Notes: generated by a model from the sequence alone, not told the origin. Positions 17,163 to 27,789 are shown, counted from the stretch's first letter. The stretch is DNA of 56,615 bases from Variovorax sp. KBW07 (GCF_003852515.1 NZ_QAJK01000123.1:13351-69965), one strand, 5' to 3'. Numbers and translations are program-made.

Positions 17163-18533
17163 ATGCTCACTGTCATAGCCTTTGTGGTCGCGCTCGGTGT
17201 CTTGATCGCCGTGCACGAATACGGCCACTACCGCGTCGCGGTGGCCTGCGGCGTCAAGGTCGAGCGTTTTTCGGTCGGCTTCGGCAAGGCGCTGTTCCGC
17301 TGGCAGCCCAAGCGCCAGCATCCGGGGCAATCTACCGAGTTCGTCATTGGCGCATTCCCGCTGGGCGGCTACGTCAAGATGCTCGACGAGCGCGAGGGGC
17401 CGGTCGCGCCTGAAGAGCGCCATCGCGCCTTCAATACCCAGCCGCTGCGTTCGCGCGCGGCCATCGTCGCCGCGGGCCCGATTGCCAACCTGTTGCTCGC
17501 CGTCGTGCTTTACACGGCGGTCAACTGGATCGGCGTGCAGGAGCCGGTCGCCAAGCTGGCGCGGCCGGTGGCGGCCTCGCTGGCTGAAGCAGCGGGCTTG
17601 CGTGGTGGCGAGCACATCACGCAGGCGGGCTTCGATGGCGATCTGTCGCCCGTCCAATCTTTTGAAGACCTGCGCTGGCGCATGACGCGCGGCGCGCTCG
17701 ACGGTCACGACCTGACGCTCGAAGTGGCAGGCGAGGGCGGCCGGCCTTCGCGCCAGGTGTTGCTTCCACTGAGTCGCATCGAAACCCGCGACGCCGATCC
17801 GCAGATGTTCCGCAAGATCGGCGTGCTTGCACCGCTGACCCGCCCCGAGATCGGGGAAGTCATGGCGGGCAGCGCGGCCGAGCGCTCCGGCCTTCGCAAT
17901 GGCGACCTGGTCCGCAGCATCGGAAGCACCGCCATCATCGATGGCCAGCAGCTGCGCGAGGTGATCCGCGCCTCGGTCGACGGCGGCCAGCCGCGCACGC
18001 AAGCCTGGCAGATCGAGCGCGGCGGCCAGCCGCTCACGCTCGACGTGACACCCGAAGTGCGGGAAGAAAACGGTGCCAAGGTCGCCCGTGTCGGCGCCTT
18101 CGTCGGCGCTCCGCCTGAAATGGTGACGGTGCGCCAGGGTCCTGTCGACGGCATCTGGCGCGGCGTGGTGCGCACCTGGGAGGTGTCCGCCCTCACCGTG
18201 CGCATGATGGGCAAGATGGTCATCGGCGAGGCTTCGCTCAAGAACCTCAGTGGCCCGCTCACCATTGCCGACTACGCCGGCAAGTCCGCAAGTCTCGGTT
18301 TTACCCAGTACCTCGTCTTCCTCGCGCTCATCAGCGTGAGCCTGGGGGTGCTCAATCTCATGCCGCTGCCGGTCCTCGATGGGGGGCACCTGATGTATTA
18401 TCTTTGGGAGGGCCTGACCGGCAAAAGCGTCTCTGATGCTTGGATGGAACGGCTTCAGCGCGGCGGTGTCGCTTTGCTGCTGGTCATGATGTCGGTCGCA
18501 CTTTTCAACGACGTCACGCGGCTCTTTGGTTAA
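17163..18533 (+). CDS. rseP: Site-2 intramembrane zinc metalloprotease RseP
   Basis: Inner-membrane protease that performs the second cut of anti-sigma factor RseA in the envelope stress response and trims signal-peptide remnants. It is 456 aa. The zinc site is HEYGH at residues 18-22 in the first membrane helix. Two PDZ regions follow (around 115-300). The third zinc ligand lies in NLMPLPVLDGGH near 399-410, followed by the last helices. It sits 31 bp after dxr and 38 bp before bamA, the order widely conserved in beta- and gammaproteobacteria. Confidence 0.97.
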   Translation: MLTVIAFVVALGVLIAVHEYGHYRVAVACGVKVERFSVGFGKALFRWQPKRQHPGQSTEFVIGAFPLGGYVKMLDEREGPVAPEERHRAFNTQPLRSRAAIVAAGPIANLLLAVVLYTAVNWIGVQEPVAKLARPVAASLAEAAGLRGGEHITQAGFDGDLSPVQSFEDLRWRMTRGALDGHDLTLEVAGEGGRPSRQVLLPLSRIETRDADPQMFRKIGVLAPLTRPEIGEVMAGSAAERSGLRNGDLVRSIGSTAIIDGQQLREVIRASVDGGQPRTQAWQIERGGQPLTLDVTPEVREENGAKVARVGAFVGAPPEMVTVRQGPVDGIWRGVVRTWEVSALTVRMMGKMVIGEASLKNLSGPLTIADYAGKSASLGFTQYLVFLALISVSLGVLNLMPLPVLDGGHLMYYLWEGLTGKSVSDAWMERLQRGGVALLLVMMSVALFNDVTRLFG

Positions 18534-18571
18534 CTTTCTGCCGGCCCTTTCCGTGCCGGCTCAATTCACAG

Positions 18572-21007
18572 ATGAACAAAAACTTCAGTCGCTTTCGCCT
18601 GCGTAGCGTTGCCGCGGTGGTTGCCAGCGCGCTGGCCGCCACGGCAGCTTGGGCCGTCGAGCCTTTCACGGTGCGCGACATTCGCGTCGAAGGCTTGCAA
18701 CGCGTCGAGGCCGGCACGATCTTCGCATCGCTGCCTTTGCGCGTGGGCGATACCTACAGCGACGAGCGCGGTTCCGCCGCCATTCGCGCGCTGTTCGACC
18801 TGGGGTTGTTCAAGGACGTTCGCATCGACGTGAACGGCAACGTGCTGGTGGTGATCGTCGAAGAGCGGCCCACCATTGCCGACGTCGATTTCGTCGGCGC
18901 CAAGGAATTCGACAAGGCAGCGCTGCAAAAGGCGCTGCGCGAAGTGGGCCTGGCCGATGGCCGCCCCTACGACAAGGCCCTGGCCGACCGCGCCGAGCAG
19001 GAGCTCAAGCGCCAGTACGTGAGCCGCAGCCTCTACAACGCGCAGGTCGTGACCACCGTCACGCCCATCGAGCGCAACCGCGTCAACCTGACCTTCACGG
19101 TCACCGAAGGCGAGTCGGCCCGCATCCGTGAAGTCCACGTGGTCGGCAACAAGGCCTTCAGCGAATCGACGCTGCTGAGCCTGTTCGACCAGGACAGCGG
19201 CGGCTACCTGAGCTGGTACACCAAGTCCAACCAGTATTCGCGCGCCAAGCTCAACGCCGACCTCGAAACGCTGCGCTCGTACTACATCACGCGCGGCTAC
19301 CTCGAGTTCCGCATCGATTCGACGCAAGTCGCCATTTCGCCGGACCGCAAGGACCTGACGGTTACCGTCAACATCACCGAAGGCGAGAAGTTCGTGGTCG
19401 CGGGCGTCAAGCTCGACGGCAACTACCTCGGCCGCGACGACGAATTCAAGTCGCTGATCACCATCAAGCCGGGCGAGCCCTACAACGGCGAGCAGGTCAC
19501 CGAGACCACCAAGGCCTTCAACGACTATTTCGGCACCTTCGGCTACGCGTTTGCTCGCGTGCAGGCGCGTCCCGAGATCGACCGCGTCAACAACCGCGTC
19601 ACGCTCACGCTGCAGGCCGAGCCTGCGCGCCGCGTCTATGTGCGGCGTGTGGCCGTCGGCGGCAACAACAAGACGCGCGACGAAGTGATTCGCCGCGAGT
19701 TCCGCCAGTTCGAGGCCTCCTGGTACGACGGCGACAAGATCAAGCTGTCGCGCGATCGCGTGGACCGCCTTGGCTTCTTCACCGAAGTGAACGTCGAAAC
19801 GCAAGAAGTGCCCGGCTCGCCCGACCAGGTGGATCTGACCGTCAACGTGGCTGAAAAGCCCACCGGCAGCCTGCAGCTCGGCGCCGGCTACTCGAGCGCT
19901 GAAAAGGTCGCGTTGACCTTCGGCATCTCGCAGGAAAACGTGTTCGGCTCGGGCAATTTCCTGGGCGTGCAGGTCAACACCAGCAAGTACAACCGTACGC
20001 TGTCGCTGACCACCACCGACCCGTATTTCACCAAGGACGGCATCTCGCGCACGATCAGCGTCTATCACACGACGACCCGGCCGTACTCGAGCACCATCGA
20101 CGGTGACTACAAACTGGTCAACCAGGGCGCGTCCATCCGTTTCGGCGTGCCGTTCAGCGAAGTCGACACGGTCTTCTTCGGTGTCGGCCTCGAGCGCTAT
20201 GCGTTCGATCCGAACAAGACGACGTCTTTCTCGGGGCTGTACACGCCGCCGTCCTATCTCAGCTACTTCAAGTGCACGAAGGACGCGAGCGGTTTCTTCG
20301 TGACGGGTTGCGACGAGAAGAGCGTGTGGGGTGTTCCGCTGACCATCGGCTGGGGCCGTGACAGCCGCGACAGCGCGCTCATCCCGACGACCGGACGCCT
20401 GCAGCGTGCCAACCTCGAGGTTGGCGTGGCCGGCGACATGAAATACCTGAAGACGAACTACCAGTACCAGCAGTTCTTCGCCATCAACAAGCAGTACACC
20501 TTCGCGATCAACGGCGAAGTCGGCTATGCGAAGGCGTTCGGCAACAAGGTCTTCCCGATCTTCAAGAACTTCTACGCCGGTGGCTTGGGCTCGATCCGCG
20601 GCTTCGAACAGAACTCGCTGGGCCCGCGCGACATCCCGCTCTACGGCCAGACCGAAGGCGCCGCACTCGGCGGCACCAAGAAGGCGATCTTCAACGCCGA
20701 ACTCAGCACGCCGTTCCCGGGTGCCGGCAACGACCGTACGCTGCGCCTGTACAGCTTCTTCGACATCGGCAACGTGTTCGGGTCGCGTGCGCCAGGCCTT
20801 ACGGATGCTCAATGGAAGGCCCAGAAAAAGCTGCGTGCTTCGGTCGGCCTCGGGATCAGCTGGATCTCGCCGCTCGGTCCGCTGCGCCTGGCTTATGCCT
20901 TCCCTGTCATGTCACAGAAGGAAGTGACGGATCCTGCCACGGGCTTCATCCTGATCCCGAAGGATAGAATTCAGCGCCTCCAATTCCAGATCGGAACGTC
21001 TTTCTAA
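18572..21007 (+). CDS. bamA: Outer membrane protein assembly factor BamA
   Basis: Central subunit of the beta-barrel assembly machine, 811 aa. A signal peptide of about 28 residues ends in TAAWA before VEPFTVRDIRVEGLQRV, which starts POTRA 1. Five POTRA repeats follow to about residue 430. The Omp85 barrel then carries the lid-lock motif as SIRGF near residue 677 and ends in a C-terminal Phe (QIGTSF). The ATG at 18572 gives the canonical signal peptide. The upstream in-frame extension overlaps rseP and is rejected. skp begins at the very next base. Confidence 0.97.
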   Translation: MNKNFSRFRLRSVAAVVASALAATAAWAVEPFTVRDIRVEGLQRVEAGTIFASLPLRVGDTYSDERGSAAIRALFDLGLFKDVRIDVNGNVLVVIVEERPTIADVDFVGAKEFDKAALQKALREVGLADGRPYDKALADRAEQELKRQYVSRSLYNAQVVTTVTPIERNRVNLTFTVTEGESARIREVHVVGNKAFSESTLLSLFDQDSGGYLSWYTKSNQYSRAKLNADLETLRSYYITRGYLEFRIDSTQVAISPDRKDLTVTVNITEGEKFVVAGVKLDGNYLGRDDEFKSLITIKPGEPYNGEQVTETTKAFNDYFGTFGYAFARVQARPEIDRVNNRVTLTLQAEPARRVYVRRVAVGGNNKTRDEVIRREFRQFEASWYDGDKIKLSRDRVDRLGFFTEVNVETQEVPGSPDQVDLTVNVAEKPTGSLQLGAGYSSAEKVALTFGISQENVFGSGNFLGVQVNTSKYNRTLSLTTTDPYFTKDGISRTISVYHTTTRPYSSTIDGDYKLVNQGASIRFGVPFSEVDTVFFGVGLERYAFDPNKTTSFSGLYTPPSYLSYFKCTKDASGFFVTGCDEKSVWGVPLTIGWGRDSRDSALIPTTGRLQRANLEVGVAGDMKYLKTNYQYQQFFAINKQYTFAINGEVGYAKAFGNKVFPIFKNFYAGGLGSIRGFEQNSLGPRDIPLYGQTEGAALGGTKKAIFNAELSTPFPGAGNDRTLRLYSFFDIGNVFGSRAPGLTDAQWKAQKKLRASVGLGISWISPLGPLRLAYAFPVMSQKEVTDPATGFILIPKDRIQRLQFQIGTSF

Positions 21008-21553
21008 ATGAAGCAAATGATTCGCGCCGCAGCAGGCGCGTTCCTGGTCCCTGTTTTCCTGCTCGCTGCTGTGCCCGCACAGGCGCAGGAGACCTTTCGC
21101 ATCGGTTTCGTGAACCCGGACCGCGTGCTGCGCGAGGCGCAGCCTGCCAAGGCTGCCCAGGCGAAGCTCGAAGCCGAATTCCTCAAGCGCGAAAAAGACC
21201 TGACCGGGCAGGGCGATGCGCTCAAAGCCGCCTCGGAAAAATTCGAGCGCGAGGCGCCGACCCTGTCTGAAAGCCAGCGTGTTTCGCGCCAGCGTGCGCT
21301 CGTCGACCAGGACCGCGATTTCCAGCGTAAGCGCCGCGAATTCCAGGAAGACCTGAATGCGCGCAAGAACGAAGAACTCCAGCAGGTCTACGAGCGCGCC
21401 AACCGCGTGGTGAAGCAGGTGGCCGAGACTGAAAAGTACGACGCCATCCTGCAGGAAGCGATCTACATCAATCCGAAGCACGACATCACCGACAAGGTGA
21501 TCAAGGCGTTGAACGCGTCGGCCGGATCTTCTGCGCCTGCGGCCGGCAAGTAA
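21008..21553 (+). CDS. skp: Periplasmic chaperone Skp/OmpH
   Basis: Holdase that carries unfolded outer-membrane proteins to BamA. The protein is 181 aa with a signal peptide ending in VPAQAQ near residue 27. A long alpha-helical, charged coiled-coil region (about 45-135) forms the tentacles of the trimer. The ATG follows the bamA TAA directly, so the two are translationally coupled. The C-terminus ends in an Ala/Ser/Pro stretch. lpxD starts 14 bp downstream at a GTG. Confidence 0.95.
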   Translation: MKQMIRAAAGAFLVPVFLLAAVPAQAQETFRIGFVNPDRVLREAQPAKAAQAKLEAEFLKREKDLTGQGDALKAASEKFEREAPTLSESQRVSRQRALVDQDRDFQRKRREFQEDLNARKNEELQQVYERANRVVKQVAETEKYDAILQEAIYINPKHDITDKVIKALNASAGSSAPAAGK

Positions 21554-21567
21554 CGCCGCGAACCGGC

Positions 21568-22545
21568 GTGTCGCTGCAGCTCGGAGCCATCGTTGACGCC
21601 CTTGGGGGCGAGCTTCATGGAGACGCCACGCTGTCCATCGAGCGGCTTTCGCCGCTCCAGAATGCACAGCCCGATGCGCTCAGCTTCCTGAGCCACCCCA
21701 AGTACCAACAGGAACTGGCTGCCTCGAAGGCGGCCTGCGTGATCGTGTCGCCTGCCATGCGCGAGGCGGCCGCGGCGCGCGGGGCGTTCATTCTCACGCC
21801 CGATCCTTACTTCTACTTTGCGCGCCTGACGCAGCTCTGGAAGGCGCACCACGCGCGTCCGGACGCCGATCGCATCCATCCCAGCGCCGTCATTCATGCC
21901 GAAGCGCAAGTCGACGCCACGGCGCGCATCGGCGCGTTGTGCGTGGTGGAGCGGGGCGCTCGCATCGGCGCGGGCACCGTGCTGAAGTCACGCGTGACGG
22001 TCAGCGAAGACTGCGTCATCGGTGAGCGCTGCCTGTTGCATCCGGGCGTGGTCATCGGGGCCGACGGCTTCGGCCTGGCGCTGCACCAGGGGCAATGGGT
22101 CAAGATCGAGCAACTGGGTGCGGTGCGCATCGGCAACGACGTCGAAATCGGCGCCAACACCTGCATCGACCGCGGCGCGCTCGACGACACCGTGATCGAA
22201 GACGGCGTGAAGCTCGACAACCTGATCCAGATCGGCCACAACGTGCGCGTCGGCAAGAACACCGCCATGGCCGGCTGCGTCGGCGTGGCCGGTAGCGCCA
22301 CCATCGGTGCCAACTGCACCTTCGGCGGCGGCGCCATCGTGCTGGGGCATTTGACCGTAGCCGACGGCGTGCACGTGTCTGCCGCCACCACGGTAACCCG
22401 TTCGATTCACAAGGCCGGGCAGTACACCGGCATGTTTCCCATCGATGACAATGCGAGCTGGGAAAAGAATGCGGCAACCCTCAAGCAGTTGCACAGCCTG
22501 CGCGAACGACTGAAGGCGCTGGAGAAAGCTCCCTCGAAAAAATGA
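21568..22545 (+). CDS. lpxD: UDP-3-O-(3-hydroxyacyl)glucosamine N-acyltransferase
   Basis: Third step of lipid A synthesis: adds the N-linked hydroxyacyl chain to UDP-3-O-acylglucosamine. The 325-aa protein begins at GTG with the typical [12 protein letters not shown]. It has the uridine-binding N-terminal domain, then a left-handed beta-helix of hexapeptide repeats from about residue 105. The catalytic His lies in [11 protein letters not shown] near 226. The C-terminal helix ends in lysines. Its stop overlaps the fabZ ATG (ATGA). Confidence 0.96.
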   Translation: MSLQLGAIVDALGGELHGDATLSIERLSPLQNAQPDALSFLSHPKYQQELAASKAACVIVSPAMREAAAARGAFILTPDPYFYFARLTQLWKAHHARPDADRIHPSAVIHAEAQVDATARIGALCVVERGARIGAGTVLKSRVTVSEDCVIGERCLLHPGVVIGADGFGLALHQGQWVKIEQLGAVRIGNDVEIGANTCIDRGALDDTVIEDGVKLDNLIQIGHNVRVGKNTAMAGCVGVAGSATIGANCTFGGGAIVLGHLTVADGVHVSAATTVTRSIHKAGQYTGMFPIDDNASWEKNAATLKQLHSLRERLKALEKAPSKK

Positions 22546-23018
22546 CGACGATGCAGGAACAGAACATCATGACGACGACGCTCGATATCCATCAAATTCT
22601 CAAGTTGCTGCCGCATCGCTACCCGTTCCTTCTGGTGGACCGGGTGCTCGACATGGAAAAGGGCAAGCGCATCACGGCACTGAAGAACGTGACGATGAAC
22701 GAGCCTTTCTTCAACGGCCACTTTCCGCACCGTCCGGTCATGCCGGGCGTGCTGATGCTCGAAGCCATGGCCCAGGCGGCGGCGCTGCTGTCGTTTTATT
22801 CGCTCGACATCGTGCCGGACGACAACACCGTCTACTACTTCGCGGCGATCGACGGCGCGCGCTTCAAGCGCCCCGTGGAGCCGGGCGACCAACTCACGCT
22901 CGAGGTCGAGATCGAACGCATGAAAGCAGGCATCTCGAAGTTCAAGGGCCGCGCCCGCGTCGGCACTGAACTCGCCTGCGAAGCCACGCTGATGTGCGCC
23001 ATGCGCCAGATCAGCTGA
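22542..23018 (+). CDS. fabZ: 3-hydroxyacyl-[acyl-carrier-protein] dehydratase FabZ
   Basis: Dehydrates 3-hydroxyacyl-ACP in fatty acid elongation and competes with LpxA for hydroxymyristoyl-ACP. The hotdog fold has the catalytic His in [13 protein letters not shown] and the Glu in [13 protein letters not shown]. From the ATG overlapping the lpxD stop it is 158 aa. A second ATG at 22569 would give a protein nearer the usual 145-150 aa and is a real alternative, because the extra N-terminal residues (TTMQEQNI) look unconserved. The lpxD-fabZ-lpxA-lpxB order is standard. Confidence 0.96.
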   Translation: MTTMQEQNIMTTTLDIHQILKLLPHRYPFLLVDRVLDMEKGKRITALKNVTMNEPFFNGHFPHRPVMPGVLMLEAMAQAAALLSFYSLDIVPDDNTVYYFAAIDGARFKRPVEPGDQLTLEVEIERMKAGISKFKGRARVGTELACEATLMCAMRQIS

Positions 23019-23048
23019 TCCGGCCGCAGAAGCAGTCATTTACAAGGC

Positions 23049-23837
23049 ATGACCCAGGTTCATTCGACAGCAATCGTCGACCCCAAGGCAGAACTCGACG
23101 CCTCGGTGTCGGTCGGGCCCTATACCGTGATCGGTCCGCATGTGCGGATCGGCGCGGGCACCACCATCGGCGCGCACTGCGTGATCGAGGGCCGTACCAC
23201 CATCGGGCGCGACAACCGAATCTTCCAGTTCTCGTCGCTCGGCGCCGTGCCGCAGGACAAGAAGTACGCGGGTGAGCCGACCGAGTTGGTCATCGGCGAC
23301 CGCAACCTCATTCGCGAGTTCTGCACCTTCAACCTCGGCGTGCCGGGTGCGGGCGGCGTGACGCGCGTGGGCCACGACAACTGGATCATGGCCTACACCC
23401 ACATCGCGCACGACTGCCGTGTCGACAACCACACCACGCTGGCCAACCAGACCACGCTGGCTGGCCATGTGCACCTGGCCGACTGGGTCACCATCGGCGG
23501 GTTGACGGGCATTCACCAGTTCGTCTCGGTTGGCGCTCACGCCATGGTCGGCTTCGCCAGTGCGGTGTCGCAAGACGTACCGCCGTTCATGCTGGTCGAT
23601 GGCAATCCGCTGGCGGTTCGCGGCTTCAACATCGTGGGCCTGCGCCGGCGGGATTTTTCGGCGCAGCGCCTGGCTGCCGTGAAGCAGATGCATCGCCTGC
23701 TGTATCGCCAGGGCAAGACGCTTGAAGAGGCGCGTGCCGGTATCGCGGCGTTGGCGACCGAAATGCCGGAAGCTGCCGAAGATGTCGCGCTGATGGAGTC
23801 TTTCATCGCCAGCTCGACGCGCGGTATTGCGCGTTGA
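23049..23837 (+). CDS. lpxA: UDP-N-acetylglucosamine O-acyltransferase
   Basis: First committed step of lipid A synthesis, 262 aa, close to the E. coli length. It is a left-handed beta-helix of hexapeptide repeats ([19 protein letters not shown]) followed by a C-terminal helical domain. The catalytic His is in [13 protein letters not shown] near residues 117-129, and the acyl-ruler region [20 protein letters not shown] follows. Only a weak AAGG lies just before the ATG. lpxB follows 10 bp after its stop. Confidence 0.97.
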   Translation: MTQVHSTAIVDPKAELDASVSVGPYTVIGPHVRIGAGTTIGAHCVIEGRTTIGRDNRIFQFSSLGAVPQDKKYAGEPTELVIGDRNLIREFCTFNLGVPGAGGVTRVGHDNWIMAYTHIAHDCRVDNHTTLANQTTLAGHVHLADWVTIGGLTGIHQFVSVGAHAMVGFASAVSQDVPPFMLVDGNPLAVRGFNIVGLRRRDFSAQRLAAVKQMHRLLYRQGKTLEEARAGIAALATEMPEAAEDVALMESFIASSTRGIAR

Positions 23838-23847
23838 TGTGACCGCG

Positions 23848-24996
23848 ATGCAGACGGACGCACAGCGACGCTTCGCGCTGGTCGCTGGCGAAGCCTCCGG
23901 CGACCTGCTCGCGGGGCTGCTGCTCGACGGCCTTCATGCCCGCTGGCCTGCACTGCAGACGGCAGGCATCGGCGGTCCGCGCATGCTGGCCCATGGTTTC
24001 CAGAGCTGGTGGCCGCAGGAAAAACTCGCCGTGCGCGGCTACATCGAGGTGCTGCGCCACTACGCCGAAATCGCCGGCATCCGACGCCAGCTCAAGGCCC
24101 GTCTGCTGCGCGAGTGGCCCGAGCTGTTCATTGGCGTCGATGCCCCCGATTTCAATCTCGACCTCGAAGCCGGATTGCGCAGCCGCGGCATGAAGACCGT
24201 GCATTTCGTCTGCCCGTCGATCTGGGCCTGGCGCGCTGACCGCATCGAGAAGATCCGGGCCGCGGCCGACCATGTGCTGTGCATCTTTCCGTTCGAGCCC
24301 GCGCTGCTGGAAGAGCAGGGCGTGGCGGCCAGCTATGTGGGCCATCCGCTGGCCAATGTGATTCCGATGACGCCCGACCGCGCCGGCGCGCGCGCCGCGC
24401 TGGGCCTGGCGCCCGATGCACAGGTCGTCGCGCTGCTACCCGGCAGCCGCCGTTCCGAGGTGCGCTACCTGGCGGCCCGTTTCTTCGCTGCCGCGGCGCT
24501 GATGCAGAAGGCGCGGCCCGCGCTCCAGTTTGTCGCGCCCATCCTGCCGGGACTGCGCGCGGAGGTCGAAGCGATGCTGCAGGCCAGCGGCATGACCGGC
24601 CGCGTGAAGCTGCTCGACGGCCAGTCGCATGCCGCGCTGGCCGCCTGCGATGTCACGCTGATCGCCAGCGGCACGGCCACGCTCGAAGCCGCGTTGTTCA
24701 AGCGGCCGATGGTCATTGCCTACAACATGAACGCGCTCTCGTGGCGGCTTATGCAGCGCAAGCAGTTGCAGCCCTGGGTCGGCCTGCCCAACATCTTGTG
24801 CCGCGAGTTCGTGGTGCCCGAATTGCTGCAGGAAGCCGCCTCGCCCGAAGCACTGGCCCAGGCCACGCTCGACTGGCTCGACGCGCCCGAAAAGACGCAG
24901 GCGCTGCAACAAAGATTTTCCGAGCTGCACGTGCAATTGCAGCGCGATACGCCGACACTTTGCGCCGATGCGATCCAGAAAGTTCTTGAAGGCTGA
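23848..24996 (+). CDS. lpxB: Lipid-A-disaccharide synthase
   Basis: GT19 glycosyltransferase joining UDP-diacylglucosamine and lipid X into the tetraacyl disaccharide. The ATG at 23848 gives 382 aa; TTG 23827 and GTG 23839 are possible earlier starts with no better ribosome site. Family motifs include [13 protein letters not shown] (11-23), GVDAPDFNL (near 99), the signature PSIWAWR near 126 and [12 protein letters not shown] near 199. The last 29 bp overlap rnhB. Confidence 0.96.
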   Translation: MQTDAQRRFALVAGEASGDLLAGLLLDGLHARWPALQTAGIGGPRMLAHGFQSWWPQEKLAVRGYIEVLRHYAEIAGIRRQLKARLLREWPELFIGVDAPDFNLDLEAGLRSRGMKTVHFVCPSIWAWRADRIEKIRAAADHVLCIFPFEPALLEEQGVAASYVGHPLANVIPMTPDRAGARAALGLAPDAQVVALLPGSRRSEVRYLAARFFAAAALMQKARPALQFVAPILPGLRAEVEAMLQASGMTGRVKLLDGQSHAALAACDVTLIASGTATLEAALFKRPMVIAYNMNALSWRLMQRKQLQPWVGLPNILCREFVVPELLQEAASPEALAQATLDWLDAPEKTQALQQRFSELHVQLQRDTPTLCADAIQKVLEG

Positions 24997-25690
24997 GCAG
25001 GCCCCGCTGGTGTGGGATGCGCCAGGCCTGCTTGCGGGCGTCGACGAAGCGGGGCGCGGCCCCCTGGCCGGCCCGGTGGTGGCCGCGGCCGTGATCCTCG
25101 ACGACCTGCGGCCGATTCGCGGCCTCGCCGACTCCAAGACTCTCACGGCCAAGCAGCGCGAGCGCCTGCACGACCAGATTCTGGCCAAGGCACTGTGCTG
25201 CTCGATTGCTCACGCCACGGTCGAGGAAATCGACACCCACAACATCCTGCAGGCCACCATGCTCGCGATGCGCCGCGCGGTCGAAGGGCTGCGCCTGAAG
25301 CCGGCCAAGGTGCTGGTCGACGGCAATCGCCTGCCCACGCTCGACGTGCTGGCGGAGGCCATCGTCAAGGGCGACTCGCTGGTCAAGGCGATCTCCGCCG
25401 CGTCGATCCTGGCGAAGGTGCATCGCGACCGCCTGTGCGAGCAACTGCACACCGAATTCCCGCATTACGGCTTTGCCGGCCACAAGGGCTACGGCACGCC
25501 CGAGCACCTGGAGGCGCTGCGGCGCCACGGGGCCTGCGTGCACCACCGCAAGTCGTTCAGTCCGGTGGCCGCGGCGCTGGCCCGTACCGCCGCGGCTGCG
25601 AGCGTGGTGGTGCCCGTGGGGAGCGCGTCTGTCGCCATGGTCGTCGGTGCCTCCGAGCCAGTGCGCCTCGACCTGCGCGCCGCACCCTGA
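24968..25690 (+). CDS. rnhB: Ribonuclease HII
   Basis: Endonuclease cutting RNA in RNA-DNA hybrids, including single misincorporated ribonucleotides. The catalytic acidic residues are visible in [14 protein letters not shown] (residues 24-37) and VLVDGNRLP near 116. The [12 protein letters not shown] and [13 protein letters not shown] motifs follow. The protein is 240 aa; the last 35 residues are an Ala/Val-rich extension beyond the core and look poorly conserved. It overlaps lpxB by 29 bp, a placement also seen in E. coli. Confidence 0.95.
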   Translation: MRSRKFLKAEQAPLVWDAPGLLAGVDEAGRGPLAGPVVAAAVILDDLRPIRGLADSKTLTAKQRERLHDQILAKALCCSIAHATVEEIDTHNILQATMLAMRRAVEGLRLKPAKVLVDGNRLPTLDVLAEAIVKGDSLVKAISAASILAKVHRDRLCEQLHTEFPHYGFAGHKGYGTPEHLEALRRHGACVHHRKSFSPVAAALARTAAAASVVVPVGSASVAMVVGASEPVRLDLRAAP

Positions 25691-25697
25691 ACCCCGA

Positions 25698-26483
25698 ATG
25701 ACATCCGAAGCCGGCGCCAGCCACATCAGCTCGCGCGACAACCCGCTGCTCAAGGACTTGCGCAAGCTGGCCCAGGACCCTGGCGCGTACCGCAAGCTGG
25801 GCCGCATTTGGCTCGAGGGAGACCACCTGTGCCGGGCTGCATTGGCGCGCGGCGTGAAGCCGGCCATTGCGGTGTTTTCCGAATCTTTCTGGCCGAATGC
25901 ACACGTCGAATGGACGAACAGTGCTATCAAAACCGTAGTAGTCAGCGACGATCTGCTGCGTGGCGTGAGCGGGCTGGAATCGCCCGCGCCGATGGGTTTC
26001 GTGCTCGACGTGCCCGTTCGCCCCGAACTGTTGCCCGACGCGCCCAGCGTGGTGCTCGACCGCCTGCAGGACGCCGGCAATGCTGGCTCCATCCTGCGCA
26101 GCGCCGCTGCTTTCGGTTTCACCCAGGTGATCGCGCTCAAGGGCACGGCCGCGCTGTGGGCGCCGAAGGTGCTGCGCGCCGGCATGGGCGCTCATTTCGG
26201 CCTGCGGCTCATCGAAGGTGTGGAGGCTGACCTGCTTGACGGCCTGAAGGTGCCACTCGTTGCGACCAGCTCGCACCACGGCGAATGGCTGCACAAGGCG
26301 CGTTTGCCCTACCCCTGTGCCTGGCTCATGGGGCACGAAGGGCAGGGCGTTTCGCCGGCCCTGGAAGCCCGCGCTACGCACCAGATCCGCATTGCCCAGC
26401 CCGGCGGCGAGGAGTCGCTCAACGTGGCTGCCGCGGCTGCCATCTGCCTGCATGCGAGCGGCGCAGCCCTTCAGTCCGAATAG
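25698..26483 (+). CDS. TrmH/SpoU-family RNA 2'-O-methyltransferase
   Basis: SAM-dependent 2'-O-methyltransferase with a knotted SPOUT fold, 261 aa. SpoU motif 1 is LDRLQDAGNAGSILRSAAAFG near residues 120-140. Motif 2 is AWLMGHEGQG near 206 and motif 3 QPGGEESLNVAAAAAI near 233-248. The N-terminal part (ISSRDNPLLKDLRKLAQ) is the substrate-binding domain typical of rRNA-type members. The exact nucleotide target cannot be assigned. The ATG at 25698 lies 7 bp after rnhB. It carries a GCTAT-N7 mini-palindrome at 25923-25939. Confidence 0.9.
   Translation: MTSEAGASHISSRDNPLLKDLRKLAQDPGAYRKLGRIWLEGDHLCRAALARGVKPAIAVFSESFWPNAHVEWTNSAIKTVVVSDDLLRGVSGLESPAPMGFVLDVPVRPELLPDAPSVVLDRLQDAGNAGSILRSAAAFGFTQVIALKGTAALWAPKVLRAGMGAHFGLRLIEGVEADLLDGLKVPLVATSSHHGEWLHKARLPYPCAWLMGHEGQGVSPALEARATHQIRIAQPGGEESLNVAAAAAICLHASGAALQSE
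25923..25939 (+). repeat. GCTAT-N7 mini-palindrome inside the RNA methyltransferase gene
   Basis: GCTAT CAAAACC GTAGT has the same 5-7-5 layout as the dxr copy but a less perfect right arm. It is read in frame between the N-terminal domain and the catalytic domain (TNSAIKTVVVSD). The AT content is locally high. Confidence 0.4.
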
Positions 26484-26498
26484 GGCCGCAGTCCGAGC

Positions 26499-26504
26499 TA
26501 CAAT
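26499..26504 (+). promoter_or_regulatory. Possible -10 (TACAAT) upstream of carA
   Basis: TACAAT lies just after the RNA methyltransferase stop and 118 bp before the carA GTG. No good -35 is visible at the standard spacing. If used, it gives a leader of about 110 nt. The carA leader is a regulatory site in other proteobacteria, but I see no clear attenuator here. Confidence 0.4.
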
Positions 26505-26622
26505 CGGGGGCTTACTCGCAATAGCGTCGCCCGGCCGCCTTTAACGCCAAAATCCCCTTAAGCAGCAGTCCGCAGGCAACGCGCCTGGGGCTCCGGGCGA
26601 CCGTAACCATCCGGAGAACCCA

Positions 26623-27789
26623 GTGCTTTTGTCTCTCAAGGGAAGTTTCCCGCCCGCCATCCTGGCGCTCGCAGACGGCACGGTCTTTCAAGGCAATTCG
26701 ATCGGAGCCGCCGGCTCCACGACCGGTGAAGTGGTGTTCAACACCGCCATGACCGGTTACCAGGAAATCCTCACCGACCCGAGCTACTGCCAGCAGATCG
26801 TCACCCTGACGTATCCGCACATCGGCAACTACGGCGTCAACGGGGAAGACATCGAAGCCGACAAGATCCATGCCGCGGGCCTGATCATCAAGGACCTGCC
26901 CCTCGTCGCCTCCAACTTCCGCAAGACCGCCACGCTGAGCGAATACCTCGTGGCCGGCAAGACGGTGGCCATCGCCAACATCGACACCCGCAAGCTCACG
27001 CGCCACCTGCGAACCCACGGCGCGCAGAACGGCTGCATCCTGGGCCTGGCCGAAGGCGAAGCCATCACCCAGGCGCTGATCGACAAGGCCATTGCCGCCG
27101 CCAAGGCCGCGCCCAGCATGGCCGGCCTCGACCTCGCCAAGGTGGTGTCGGTCACCGAAACCTACGAATGGACCGAAACCGAGTGGAAGCTCGGCGCGGG
27201 CTACGGCGTGCAGATCACGCCCAAGTTCCACGTTGTCGCGTTCGACTACGGCGTCAAGAAGAACATCCTGCGCATGATCGCGCAGCGCGGCGCGCGCATC
27301 ACCGTGGTGCCGGCGCAAACGCCCGCGGCCGACGTGCTCAAGCTCAGGCCCGACGGCATCTTCCTGGCCAACGGCCCCGGTGACCCGGAGCCGTGCGACT
27401 ACGCCATCAGCGCCGTCAAGGAACTGATCGAAACCGGCATTCCCACCTTCGGCATCTGCCTTGGCCACCAGATCATGGCGCTGGCCTCGGGCGCGAAAAC
27501 CTTCAAGATGAAGTTCGGCCACCATGGCGCGAACCACCCGGTGAAGGACCTCGACAACGGCCGCGTGAGCATCACCAGCCAGAACCATGGCTTCGCGGTC
27601 GACGAGAAGTCCCTGCCGGCCAACCTGCGCCCCACCCACATCAGCCTGTTCGACAACACACTGCAAGGGCTGGCGCGCACCGACAAGCCCGCGTTCTGCT
27701 TCCAGGGCCACCCTGAAGCCTCGCCGGGTCCGCATGACATCGGTTACCTGTTCGATCGCTTCATTGCCTTGATGGCCAAGAAGGGCTGA
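26623..27789 (+). CDS. carA: Carbamoyl-phosphate synthase small subunit (glutaminase)
   Basis: Hydrolyses glutamine and feeds ammonia to CarB for arginine and pyrimidine synthesis. The protein is 388 aa from GTG 26623 (CGGAGA 9 nt upstream). The N-terminal CPSase_sm_chain domain is followed by a class I glutamine amidotransferase. The nucleophile Cys lies in [12 protein letters not shown] near residue 278 and the His/Glu pair in [12 protein letters not shown] near 361. carB is not adjacent: a 139-aa ORF lies between them on the same strand, 2 bp after the carA stop. Confidence 0.97.
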   Translation: MLLSLKGSFPPAILALADGTVFQGNSIGAAGSTTGEVVFNTAMTGYQEILTDPSYCQQIVTLTYPHIGNYGVNGEDIEADKIHAAGLIIKDLPLVASNFRKTATLSEYLVAGKTVAIANIDTRKLTRHLRTHGAQNGCILGLAEGEAITQALIDKAIAAAKAAPSMAGLDLAKVVSVTETYEWTETEWKLGAGYGVQITPKFHVVAFDYGVKKNILRMIAQRGARITVVPAQTPAADVLKLRPDGIFLANGPGDPEPCDYAISAVKELIETGIPTFGICLGHQIMALASGAKTFKMKFGHHGANHPVKDLDNGRVSITSQNHGFAVDEKSLPANLRPTHISLFDNTLQGLARTDKPAFCFQGHPEASPGPHDIGYLFDRFIALMAKKG

